DNA from: Diaporthe sp. PMI_573
Lineage: Eukaryota > Ascomycota > Sordariomycetes > Diaporthales > Diaporthaceae
Direction: 5' to 3'
Length of the DNA: 64,000 nt
Assembly: GCA_021399435.1 (NCBI GenBank)
Contig: JAJTUP010000114.1
Coordinates: forward strand, 1-64,000
Part shown: positions 1 through 9,469 of the stretch, in pieces
How the letters are laid out: every line of letters begins with the position of its first letter
Numbering within the stretch: the first letter of the stretch is position 1
The notes under the pieces: generated by a model
Told to the model about the DNA's origin: nothing
What the model saw: only the letters and a program-made list of their open reading frames with translations
The model's database searches: none
Translations under genes and position numbers: made by a program

Positions 1-31
1 ACGGAGTTTCATATGGACTGACTAATTCGCC

Positions 32-790
32 CTAGCCTTTCGATGACAGGGTGGCCAACAAATCTCCTGATGTATCTCTCCGCTCTCCTTGTATGAAATA
101 GGGCGAATCAAGGACACTCTCTCCCAACGCAGCAGCCTGCAAGGGTTGTCCACCAGCAGGCTTCACTATAAGCGGCGCGTAGCAACGCTTCCTAGTAGAG
201 GCATAATGCGGCGGAGGCGCTGGTATGTATGGGGCCTCCGGGAGCGGCGGCTGCGTAAGGTCAAGCTTGGGGATGTAAAAATCCAGGGGGCGGGTACGCT
301 TCCTCTCTAGCTTGGGCGGCTTGGGGGCCGTGGCTGCCATGTTGACGGGGGTCTGGGGGGAACTACCTCCGACCTTAAGAAACATATGTTCGGCCGCTAT
401 AGTTGTATTGGATATGTCGGTATTGGAAACGCGGGGTTTTTGGTTCTCGGCTGAGCCAGCAAATGTGTATGGCTGCCCTAGGAGCACAAGGTCTCCAGGG
501 TCGTTGGATGTAGCCAGTCCGGAGCTCTCGCTCAACGCCCTAGCACCAGCTGCTCTGGCGCCGGCCGATGTTGCCGTAACTAGAGGATCGGGGCCAGCTG
601 GAGCAAGGTCCACAGTGGTGCTGGTGCTGGTGCTGGAAGTACTGGAAGCGCTGACGGCGCTGGCCTCGTCTTTGCCGTATCCCTTGTCGACCTTATTGGT
701 GGCAAGCCGCCCTAGACGGTCAAGCGCCTTCTTTAGCGTCTCTTGAGGGCTTTTGGAAGCGTTGATCTCTAACTTGGGCCAGTGTCGTTG
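32..790 (-). CDS. hypothetical protein, 3' terminal exon
   Basis: An open minus-strand frame of 252 codons ends at 32. It has no ATG in its upstream part, but it is preceded by a branch-point-like ctaat and a cag acceptor at 791-793, so I read it as a last exon. The start of the exon is lysine and glutamate rich with a short predicted helix (TLKKALDRLGRL). A Ser/Thr/Ala-rich linker and a proline-rich basic tail follow. A second minus-strand open stretch at about 870-1000 (reads NSYEPSKQNSEVFHNSY) may be an earlier exon, but I could not find a donor that joins the two in phase without doubt. No family is recognised. Composition favours a low-complexity nuclear or regulatory protein, which is only inference. 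Confidence 0.35.
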   Translation of the reverse strand, partial: QRHWPKLEINASKSPQETLKKALDRLGRLATNKVDKGYGKDEASAVSASSTSSTSTSTTVDLAPAGPDPLVTATSAGARAAGARALSESSGLATSNDPGDLVLLGQPYTFAGSAENQKPRVSNTDISNTTIAAEHMFLKVGGSSPQTPVNMAATAPKPPKLERKRTRPLDFYIPKLDLTQPPLPEAPYIPAPPPHYASTRKRCYAPLIVKPAGGQPLQAAALGESVLDSPYFIQGERRDTSGDLLATLSSKG

Positions 791-1000
791 CTGTTTACAT
801 TAGCGGTCCGGCCGGACACCAAGGGACAGGAGTTAGTCACGATCATTTTGCACAAAAGTGGCTACTCCCCGTCAGGCTTCAAATTATACGCGGCATTAGA
901 GTAGGAGTTGTGGAATACCTCGGAGTTCTGCTTGCTTGGCTCATAGCTATTGCCGAACAATGTTGCCTCCCTGTCCGTATTGGCGTCTGTCTACATCATG

Positions 1001-2567
1001 GCTTCGCTATAATGTGACCGGAGGACGAGAAGAGCGAGTATGATGCAAGAAGATTCTGTAAGGAAAATGGATAAGCATAAGAGAGAGGGGCGAAGGAGGA
1101 TTACATCTATGCTCGATGGTACTCATTTAAGGTCGAATTGCCCTGTCTGGTATTATATCTGTGCCGTCTTATGATATTATTAGTCCGGTCCGCCAACATC
1201 TTTACAGCGCAGTTGCCTGCATACAATATAACAGGTCTCAGATATGGACCAACTGCACCAGAAGCCTGGCATCCCCCAAATTGTGCTGCTTTTTCTGCTG
1301 TTGGGCCCTGGAACTGATATGCCGCAGTTCCCTGGAGGATCTGATGAAATTAAGAGTTCGTGCATGACTAGATATATAGAATATGTTTGTGCCTCAAACT
1401 TTGTAGACCATAAGCCCGCTGGCTCATCGTGTGTTACCTACAAGTTTAGAAAGTTTGAGAAAAACTGAATTCTCAAACCCAGCCCAGAGACCGCAGTCCT
1501 GGGCCTGCCAAACAGATTTGGTCTGGCGCTGGCTACCTGCAGCACCCTTCCTGCCGACACGTTAGGAGACGTTAGTGGTTGAGCCCCCGCGACTGATTGA
1601 TGGTGGTCAATTGCCAAGCCGAGCACAGCAGGTTGGCTGATGGGTGTCTGGTGTGGTTGGGCTGCCATAGGGACGTGTTGTGGGCGATCTTACGGCAAAG
1701 CCTTGCGTCGAGTTTCTGATTGACACCAAGTGTGGCTTTTGTACAAACACGTGTGGACGAGCGATCCTAACATATCTAGAGTGTTGATGTGACCGGTTGA
1801 TTTGACACCCGCGGCAACGTGTATGAGAAGACGGCTAGGACACACTATTTCCGGCATGTGTGCAATGCACTGGGAGCAAGCCGACGTCCTCCGGATACTA
1901 TGGCGACGGTGATATAATCCGGTCCAAGCCACTGAATCCTGCCCTGCGCGAACTCGTTGGTTGAGCACGGCTACTCTGATTAGTGTCGCATTGACGTGTA
2001 GATTGTTCATTACAATCTATCCCACAGACATACCGTTCTTCAGATTACAGACTGTGCAGCTAGTTGATACATATAAGATTCGAGTTGTTTAAAGGATTAA
2101 TTATATTATATATATAGCACACACTGTGTATAAGTCTCAGTCGTTTTAGGGCGCGATGTTACTCCCCGTAATAGTCTAGCCAATCGTAGAGCACGTGACA
2201 AAGGGATAGGGGATTGAACGATGTATTCTTTGCCTAGGTGCAAGCGAATATACTAACATTATATGTCTATGGGCACCTGGCAAGTTGATATAGTTAACAT
2301 TTTCTCTCTTGTTGATCTTCGATTGATCATAATTTCTGCCTTCTCCAGAAACGTCGGTTTGTGAATATTTGAGAAGTTGAATGCTGCAGTACAGTGCTGT
2401 ATTTGTAGAAAAAGGAAAAGCAGAAAAACTGGTCAAATATTGATCCGGACCCACACCGTCTGAAGTGTCTCACAACCCCGCTTCTCGATGTCGACTCTGG
2501 AATTCATCTCTCAACATCCAGTCGTCGGTTGATCATACTAGATCACATCCAGCTGACACCCGCCGCG
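1001..2567. other. no gene recognised
   Basis: Short open stretches on both strands lack codon bias, splice signals or recognisable motifs. An AT-rich patch with tata repeats lies near 2096-2120. I see no RNA gene or element ends. Confidence 0.5.
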
Positions 2568-3324
2568 ATGGATTGTCCTCATTGTGGCCGGACTTTCCTA
2601 CGTTCTACTAGCCTTCACCAGCATCTCATGGACAGGCACCCGAAAGTCTACTGCAAACGATGCCAACGGTCTTTTGCCTGCAGGGACTATTTCCATCAGC
2701 ACATCTTGACTTCGTCGAAACATCACATATGCCATCAATGCTCACCCAAACCTGATTTCCAATCAGAGGAGGAGCTGGAGGCTCATCAAGCCAATTCGCA
2801 CAGTTACTGCAAGCCATGTGACAGGCATTTCGATGGGCAGAGCGACCTCATAGAGCATGACATTGCCGCGCACAACTTTTGTCGCGTCTGCAGATCTTTC
2901 TTCGACTCGCCCGATAATCTTAAAAACGTACGCACCATCAGATGGCATGGTACCTTTTACAAATTCTAACGTACACATTTTGTAGCACCAGAGAACTCAT
3001 GCTCCGAAGTCGATTAAATGCCCGGGATGCCCGCAGATGTTCGACCTTGATTCGGCGATGGTTCTCCACCTCGAGGCAGGATCATGCCCATCCGGTACAA
3101 ACAGCGATGATATTGATGATATTGCATTCAGCTGCTATCAGTCCCGGCACTACACCTCAGATCACGAAGAATTCGACTTCTGCTGTCCTGGCTGTGGAGC
3201 TGAGTTCTTATATATGAGTGGAGTGCTGCAACACGCGGAGAGTGATGCTTGCGCAGTTGGCCTTGGAAAACGCACAGCGCTGGGAAAATTCCTACACTAT
3301 CTTTATCAACGAATTGATGGATAG
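2568..3324 (+). CDS. C2H2 zinc-finger protein
   Basis: Two exons encode 232 residues. The start is the ATG at 2568 (MDCPHCGRTF), chosen because the first finger begins at residue 3. The intron is 2928-2985 (58 bp; donor gtacgc, branch ttctaac, acceptor tgtag) and joins DNLKN to HQRTH in phase. Fingers run from the N-terminus: CPHC...HQHLMDRH, CKRC...HQHILTSSKH, then CHQC, CKPC and CRVC modules. After the intron come CPGC...HLEAGSC and CCPGC...HAESDAC. This layout of mixed C2H2 and C2HC fingers, with a short LGKFLHYLYQRI tail, is a common uncharacterised fungal family. A nucleic-acid-binding role is inferred from the fingers; target unknown. It stands alone, with decayed genes downstream. Confidence 0.8.
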
Positions 3325-4075
3325 CTGGAGACAACCTTCGGAGGTGTGGATCTCTGTCGACATTGAGGGGCCTGTTTTAATACAACTTCCTAACAGTCGA
3401 CCTATTCTGAAAGATGCCTGCCCATATTGTTGATGTGTATAATCTTTTGGATGACTAATGAGACTATCTGATCCCTCACGCCCAGGTATAGGCTTTCCAA
3501 TTCACCTCCATTGGCGTCAAGGAGTTGTGTGGCTGGATGGACATTCCAGATCATGGCAAATGCGTCTCGCTCGAAATTTAGCGGGTGAGTTGATGCGCTC
3601 TTTTGCGCCGCGGCCTATGATCTCCTCTTCCAGTAGCGTTTCCGGTGCACTTCTCCTGTCTTTCCGCTTCGGTATGCTTCGTAGATGTGGACAGTGCCTC
3701 GCGTAGAGGAAGGAACATCAATTCGACCGCGAGATATTATAGGAACCAACACATAATCTCCTTGCTCTATTCACCGAACGGCGCGATTCGGTAGCTGAGC
3801 GTTTGCCAGCGAACGATCTTCTCCCATTTACCTGTCGCCTCAGGCGCTAACCAGGCGAACCTGCAACGTCGATGCAAGGGACCCTGATCTCCAATGACCC
3901 ACAGGTTCGATCGGGTTCTGCCGGTGCCTGCCCACCCCATATTCCTGCCTTCCGTTACCCACCTTGATTGACTCAATCTTGCCCAGACCTCAAAAGTGTA
4001 TATCTCAATGAGGTCGTCAGGTTCGCTTTGCACGACAATGCCATACCAGACCACTTGCTCCTCCACCCTCGTGAG
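3325..4075. other. no certain gene; possible decayed coding stretch on minus strand
   Basis: On the minus strand, 3767-4066 is open and contains WYGIVVQSEPDD and IEIYTFEVW. These vaguely recall HORMA-type domains, but the rest does not match anything I know. No start codon or splice sites fit. It directly follows the kinase remnant's stop codon, so it may be more of the same decayed locus. Confidence 0.25.
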
Positions 4076-4311
4076 CTACCATGTACAGCCAAGGCTGTCC
4101 CGAATCTCCTGAATAGCCCGCATGTCGCATTCGGCTGATGATCGATCATATTGACGTCCAAACCCATTAATAGGCCCCTTCCACCCAGTGACTAATCCAC
4201 CCTTGGTGAGACTGTTGCCTAATGGGGCGCACGAGTCAAGGTCGATCAAAACAGCCTGTCCTGTATTGTCGAACATAATGTTTGACGGGCTGATATCGTT
4301 GTGCGCCAAGC
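4076..4311 (-). pseudogene. protein kinase-like C-lobe fragment
   Basis: About 78 codons on the minus strand begin right after an intron-type acceptor (branch cctaac, acceptor tctag at 4312-4314). The stretch carries a catalytic loop HNDISPSNIM, followed by VLIDLDSC in place of a DFG motif. The order and spacing match the C-lobe of fungal atypical protein kinases, where HxDxxPxN supplies the catalytic Asp and Asn. The N-lobe is absent: immediately upstream across the intron lies a STAND N-terminal domain instead. It ends at TAG with only about 60 residues after the catalytic loop, so the C-lobe is also cut short. I read it as a remnant; a chimeric gene is the alternative. Confidence 0.6.
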
Positions 4312-4365
4312 CTAGACAAACCGTTAGGAGGCACTAGCGTTTAGAAAAAGAATGCTTACAACATC

Positions 4366-4790
4366 GCTATGCTGACGACTAGATTAAGAGTTGTCCTGTA
4401 CTTCTGTAGCTGTTCGGACATAGCTTTGATCTGGTTCTGTCGGAGGAAGCCCAAGCTGGCTCGATCCCGCCATGAGATGTCGCCCTTATTAGAATGACGG
4501 GTCTATTGTTGCAAGTCGTTCCTGAACTCGGTGCAAGACTTCGTGCAATAAGTGATGGCATTGCTCGATTGCTCGACCACAGTTGTGCCAAGTGTGGTCT
4601 ATTGCGGCTCATTGACTGTTTCTAGTGACTTCAGTGTTGCTTTAATAAAGCGATTGTCTTGACCAAGAGCCTCTACAGTGGACGGCGCCTCCGAGATCTT
4701 TTGGATGTCGTCTAGTAGGAGTCTTGTCGCTGAAGCGTAGGGGCAACGATGCCGACCACCCCCGCTGCAATGCTGAAAGGATCGGCCATG
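4366..4790 (-). pseudogene. broken STAND/NLR N-terminal domain (fungal death-fold-like helical domain)
   Basis: The minus strand starts at ATG 4790 with MADPFSIAAGVVGIVAP, the hallmark start of fungal STAND (NLR-like) proteins. A frameshift near 4730 moves to a frame reading LLLDDIQKISEAPSTVEAL. The same frame continues through VNEPQ-stop, ITYCTKSCTEFRNDLQQ-stop and SWRDRASLGFLRQNQIKAMS, and ends at a GTAAGC donor at 4365. The two stops are TAG at places where this family has tryptophan (TGG), so each is a G-to-A change, as expected from RIP on the other strand. No nucleotide-binding domain follows; a kinase remnant lies beyond the donor. The identification of the domain is firm; what it was once attached to is not. 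Confidence 0.75.
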
Positions 4791-5077
4791 CTCGATCTAG
4801 AAGGTGCCCGGATTGATTTGAGACGGATCTCGTCAAGGTCCAATACACTGGAGGCTTGGTAGTTCCGTCGAACAGGCAGATGCGGGGCTGTGTGATCTTT
4901 CGGTTCTGCCGCTTGATAGGAGCTGTAAGCGACGCCGCTATCACCCGGCTTACGTCACGTGCTCGCGTTTCTCAGCAGGCCATCAAGGCAGTTTGGGTCG
5001 TGTCAGGCTCTCACTGGTGATCCAAGTAATCCACCCCGTTCCATCGATCTCTATACGCTCGCGAATCTTTCATCCTC

Positions 5078-7075
5078 ATGGCTGAGCGGACCACAATTGC
5101 TTTTGGAGCCCGGAACTATGGGTCCCAGGTGGGGCTAAATCACGGAACGATTGCAAACGAGTTCCACTTGCCACCAGGTAAAACGAACCTTAATGACTTC
5201 CCGCACGCGATAACCAACCTTACTAGAACCACTAGAAGCCCCGACAAAACCATCGTGCACGATCCCTTTCGCTCGCGACCCCGATTTCATCAACCGCGAG
5301 ACCCTCCTTGACCAAGTCAACCACGCCTGCTTGAGACCAGCTTCCCGCGCTGCACTAGTAGGCCTGGGCGGGTAGGCAAGTCGCAACTTGCTATTGAGTA
5401 CTGCTATAGGACGAGCGAGACAGCCATGCAAAATGGCACAGATCTCTGGGTATTCTGGATCCATGCGGAGACAAGAGCGCGCATTGAGGAGGATTTCAAA
5501 AAAATTGCAGAGGCCGTTAAGCTACCGGGAAGAAAGGATCTGAAGGCCAACATCCCACAGCTGATGGAACAGTGGCTTTATGACATGGGGCAAAGGCCAT
5601 GGCTTCTCGTTTTGGATAACGCCGACAACGCCGGCGTACTTTTTAACACTGGCCATAACAATACCGACACTAGGAACATCACCGCGAATGCAGACAGAGA
5701 AAGGGCCCTCTGGACATATCTGCCTCAAAGCCCCAACGGATCGATCCTGATTACGTCGAGAAACAGCGATGTCGCCCGAAGGCTGACAGGAGATCCCAAG
5801 CGCGTCATTGAGGTCCCCCCCATGGACAAAGGCCATGCACTTACATTGCTCGCGAGTAAGGTAGGCAGTCAGCCCGATATGGACCATGGGACAGACCTGG
5901 TGGAAGCCCTTGAATACATACCTCTAGCTATCAGTCAAGCGGGGGCGTACATCCAGCAACGGGCGCCGCGAACCTCTATCAGAAAGTACTTAGAGGAGTT
6001 CCAAAGGAGTGAACGACGGAAGCTCAGTCTTTTGGACCAGGATAAGGAGAGCCTGCGCCGAGATCGCAGCGCTTTGAACTCAGTGATTACGACTTGGCAG
6101 ATCTCATTTGATTCCATCCGGTCTGAGCGACCATCAGCAGCTGATCTACTCTCACTGATGAGTTTTTTTGACTGCCAAGGAATCCCAGAATGGCTGGTGC
6201 GGCCCCCTGACAAAATCGTGAGCCAGGATGGCATTGCAGACGAGAGCGAAGATCATAACAACAGCCATGCTTCCAGTGCCAGCGATACCTCCGAGGGCTC
6301 AGCTGTGCAGATCTTTGAGGATGACCTAGCGATACTTCGAAACTACTGTCTTATATCCTTGAACAAGACAGGGGACATCTTTGAGATGCACAACCTTGTA
6401 CAGCTAGCTACAAGGAAATGGTTGAGCATTACTGAGAGAACAGAAATGTTCAAGGAGCAGTTTATTCACCGGATAGAGCATGCATTCCCAACAGGGGATT
6501 ACAGCAATTGGGCCATATGTGCAGCCCTGTTTGCACATGTAGAAAAAGCCATTGATTACCGTCCAATTGGTGCAAAGCCGCTGGAGGAGTGGGCAAAGGT
6601 CATATACAATGGCAGCCGGTATGCATGGGAGCAAGGTAGATACAGCATAGCGGAGGCAATGACAAAGAAGTCACATGATGCTAGGATGGACACACTCGGC
6701 AAGGAGCATCCCTGCACGCTCACCAGCATGTCCCACCTGGCAACAACCTACCAGAGCCAGGGTCGGTGGAAGGAGGCGGAGCAGCTACAGGAACAGGTGA
6801 TGGAGATACAAAAGAGGGTGCTTGGCAAGGAGCATCCTAACACGCTCACTAATATGAATAACCTAGCATCAACCTACCAGAACAAGGGCCAGTGGAAGGA
6901 GGCGGAAGAGTTAGGGGTACAGGTGATGGAGGCAAGAAAGAGAGTGCTTGGTGAGGAGCATCCTGACACACTCACTAGCATGAAAAACCTAGCATTAACC
7001 TACCGGAACCAGGGCTGGTGGAAGGATGCGGAGAAGCTACAGGTACAGGTAAAAGAGATACAAAAGAGGTGCTAG
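5078..7075 (+). pseudogene. NB-ARC/TPR STAND protein with frameshift in the P-loop
   Basis: Exon 1 begins at ATG 5078 (MAERTTIAFGARNYGSQ...HLPP). The intron at 5178-5226 restores HLPPE-PLEAP and leads to TIPFARDPDFINRETLLDQ. The frame then reaches the Walker A loop as GLGG and is broken at 5372-5373, where ggcgggtaggcaag lacks one G. The other frame resumes as GKSQLAIEYCYRT and stays open to 7075. It includes a tryptophan-rich WVFWIHAE segment, Walker B PWLLVLDNADN, GSILITSRN and ALEYIPLAISQAGAYI, the usual fungal NB-ARC order, then three 42-residue TPRs. The end is also shifted: the last repeat loses a G near 7068 and stops early. Such proteins act as NTP-driven switches in allorecognition and immunity. 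Either this is a pseudogene or the two G-run losses are sequencing errors. Confidence 0.8.
6695..7072 (+). repeat. 126 bp tandem repeats encoding TPRs
   Basis: Three units begin at 6695, 6821 and 6947, exactly 126 bp (42 codons) apart. Each reads LG(K/E)EHP.TLT.M..LA.TYQ..G.WK(E/D)AE, the kinesin-light-chain type TPR of fungal STAND proteins. DNA similarity between units is high enough for unequal crossing-over to change copy number. Confidence 0.85.
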
Positions 7076-7300
7076 GTTGAGTATATTGAATAGATTTCCT
7101 GTTAGAAGGTAGTACCTTGGGCCTGACGGGCCTAGAGTAAGGGCACCCTATGTGAGGGCTAAGTGCCTTAAGCAAGGGCTGAGTGCCCTAAGCAAGGGAT
7201 ACCGGTAAGTTCTAAGCACTAGTATGTATTGAAACCTATAGAAGACAGATAGGTTAGGTTATAAAATAAGTAGCTTGATATATTGTATGTAACACCTAGT
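7076..7300. other. decayed tail of the TPR gene and spacer
   Basis: After the frameshift the TPR frame ends quickly. The spacer carries short imperfect repeats (ctaagtgcc..aagcaaggg, about 7157-7200) and becomes AT-rich before the next promoter. No gene seen. Confidence 0.4.
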
Positions 7301-7303
7301 CCA

Positions 7304-7310
7304 TATATAA
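7304..7310 (+). promoter_or_regulatory. TATA box of the BTB gene
   Basis: TATATAA lies 73-79 bp upstream of the ATG at 7383, a usual distance for fungal core promoters. Confidence 0.5.
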
Positions 7311-7382
7311 CTTATTTCGCCTTGTAATTGCCTCCTTCGAAACAATAACATATCTTGGGGATATTTAGATCCCTTTGGAGTG

Positions 7383-8769
7383 ATGGACGAAATAGACCGA
7401 GATTTGGATGCTGATGGAGACGTGCTGCTCGTCCTGCGACATCCTAATGGCCCATTTGCTGTGTGGAGCGAGGACAATGTTTGGGAACGACCTGGACCGC
7501 AATGGCCTGAGGCGGAAGCCCTGTATCACAGCCGTCTCCAATTTCAAGCCCTCGATCCTGCCTGGCGGAAAGCAACGTCGCTCAATCCATGGCCCCGCTC
7601 TGAACCTGGCTTATTCGGACCCGGGACGACCCCAGCCGAAGGAGCCCCAGCGGAAGGAGCTCCAGCGGAAGCTGCCTCGGTCGAAGCCCCTACCCAAGCC
7701 GCCCCAGATCGAGTTGTCATGCTTGAAGCGGAGCAGGCGAGGTTCGAAGGTGTTAGGGTTCCCAGCGACCAAAGATTCGACATCAGATTTCGACTTTCCT
7801 CTAAGCACTTGAAATCAGCATCTCTTATCTTCAAGGCCATGCTGGACGGCAATTGGAAAGAGAGCAATTTAACATCTAACCTTCACTACACCCTCCATGC
7901 TAGCGACTGGGACACGGGGGCTTTGCAAGTTATCATGGATATAATACACAGCAGAAGCCAGAGAGTACCCCGGTCTATACCTCTTGAACTACTTGCAAAA
8001 ATTGCTGTGCTCGTCGACTACTATCAGTGTCATGACACGGTCAGGTTCTTCTCCGACACTTGGATTGAAAACCTACAAACTTGGAAGGACCACTCCACTG
8101 GGCTCCGCAGAGAGTTGATCTTGCACCTTTGCATATCATACGTGTTCAACCAGGCCCACACTACCCAGGAAATACTGCATCTTGTTGTGAGAGAGACACG
8201 TGGGCCTCTTCAGACACTTGAACTTCCTTTGCCGGGAATTATGATTGATATGTTTATCTACGAGGAAAAGAACCTTGCCGCTAACGACTATAGACTCTAT
8301 CGACCGATATCGACAGGATGCTGTGCAACACATTATCAACAAATATTACGGCCTTATCCAATACTTCACAGATCGAGATTGCTGCTCATTTGAGTGTAAT
8401 TCAATTTTGCTCGGAAGTCTTCTCAAGGCGATGGTTGACCAAGGTCTCTACAACCCAAGGCCAACACGGCCATCTCATGGCTATAGTGTGGCAGAGCTTA
8501 TAGAAGGTGTCCGCAAGATCAAATCACCCACCTGGGCTAAAATCGGTAGCAAACCGCGCCCCAAAGTCGCAGCTGCCCATTCGTGCAGTCTCAATGAATT
8601 CATCGAACCCGTCATCAAGCAGGTGGGAAATGATCTGAACCATATGTCGTTATATGATGTCGGGCTGAAGTCGATGGCAGATTCTGCATATCGGCAGCAT
8701 ATTGATCAATTTTCTTCGAGCACTTTTCGAACGCGGGCACAATTCGGCTTCAAAGCAGTGGGAACCTAG
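7383..8769 (+). CDS. fungal BTB/POZ domain protein
   Basis: ATG 7383 opens MDEIDRDLDADGDVLLVL. The BTB fold is split by an Ala/Pro-rich insert (about residues 80-110, with repeated AEGAP) and resumes with FDIRFRLSSKHLKSASLIFKAML. The fungal family's later motifs then follow: WDTGALQVIMDIIHSR, VPRSIPLELLAKIAVLVDYY and GPLQTLELPLP. The frame then changes between about 8252 and 8293, where a 42 bp intron-like stretch (donor gtttat, gctaac branch, actatag acceptor) lies. A second frame continues with SIDRYRQDAVQHII, SFECNSILLG and LYNPRPTRPSHGYSV to 8769. With that intron the phases differ by one base, so either a nearby donor is used or there is a one-base indel. These proteins are thought to mediate protein-protein contacts; no partner can be inferred. 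Confidence 0.7.
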
Positions 8770-9204
8770 GGACTTAGCTCTGACACCGTCATGGGTCACG
8801 TTGGAGGCGAAGCGGAGAAAGTGTTGCTGGGCGCCTGCAACATCAAAAAAGGATGTACAAGGAAATCCAAAGTGTGCAGGGGAACCATGGTCCTATTCGC
8901 CTTGGCCTGGTGGATCTGATGTGACCGTAGTGCATACTATACTCCGGTGGCGGCAAATTTAGACAATTGCTCTTTTCCAGCTTAGCTAAGCGGTCTATGC
9001 CTTGATGCATCGACCCTATCGACCGAAAGCTCGCCATTGAAGCGATGGCAAACGCATTCATCGAAGTACATACCCTTCACGGCGATGTAGAACCATGAGA
9101 CATGATAGTGACAGGCTTCGAAAGGTCGGAGTATCGGGAGCGCCGAGCACTCGTCCCAATCAGCCTCCTCACCCGCTGCAGTGCATTGTTTTTTCCCGCC
9201 AGTA
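8770..9204. other. no gene recognised
   Basis: Only short open stretches without motifs. It ends at the presumed 3' tail of the LINE element. Confidence 0.5.
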
Positions 9205-9224
9205 GGATGGATGGATGGATTTTA

Positions 9225-9440
9225 TTTCGCCCGGGGGGACACACCCCAGAGGGCCTTTGCGCTAAGCTATTTTCGTTTCGTACGGTTCTTCCATAATCAC
9301 CCGAAGCCCCACAATTTCACTCTACTGACTGGTCCAATCTGATGTATATGCAGTGACAGGCCTGCTTGAAGGCCAATTTCTCCAAGTGTTCAGCATCCTA
9401 TCCTCAGCAGCTGAAGCACGGTCTGCCAAAATGAGACTGT
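9225..9440. repeat. dispersed repeat, also at about 43600-43960 (possible LINE 3' UTR)
   Basis: Shared blocks include gagggcc..tgcgctaa, tggtccaa.ct, and the long block from cttgaaggccaa through ctccaagtgttcagcatcct to cagctgaagcacggtc. The distant copy carries about 180 bp of extra sequence between blocks. Because the copy here lies between the LINE ORF2 stop and its presumed tail, the repeat may be LINE 3' UTR. Confidence 0.6.
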
Positions 9441-9469
9441 ATGATGTTAGTAGGATTCAATCTGAATAG

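Noticed and set aside
3767..4066. HORMA-like domain on the minus strand
   Set aside because: Only a short stretch resembles HORMA, with no start, no partner motif and little length.
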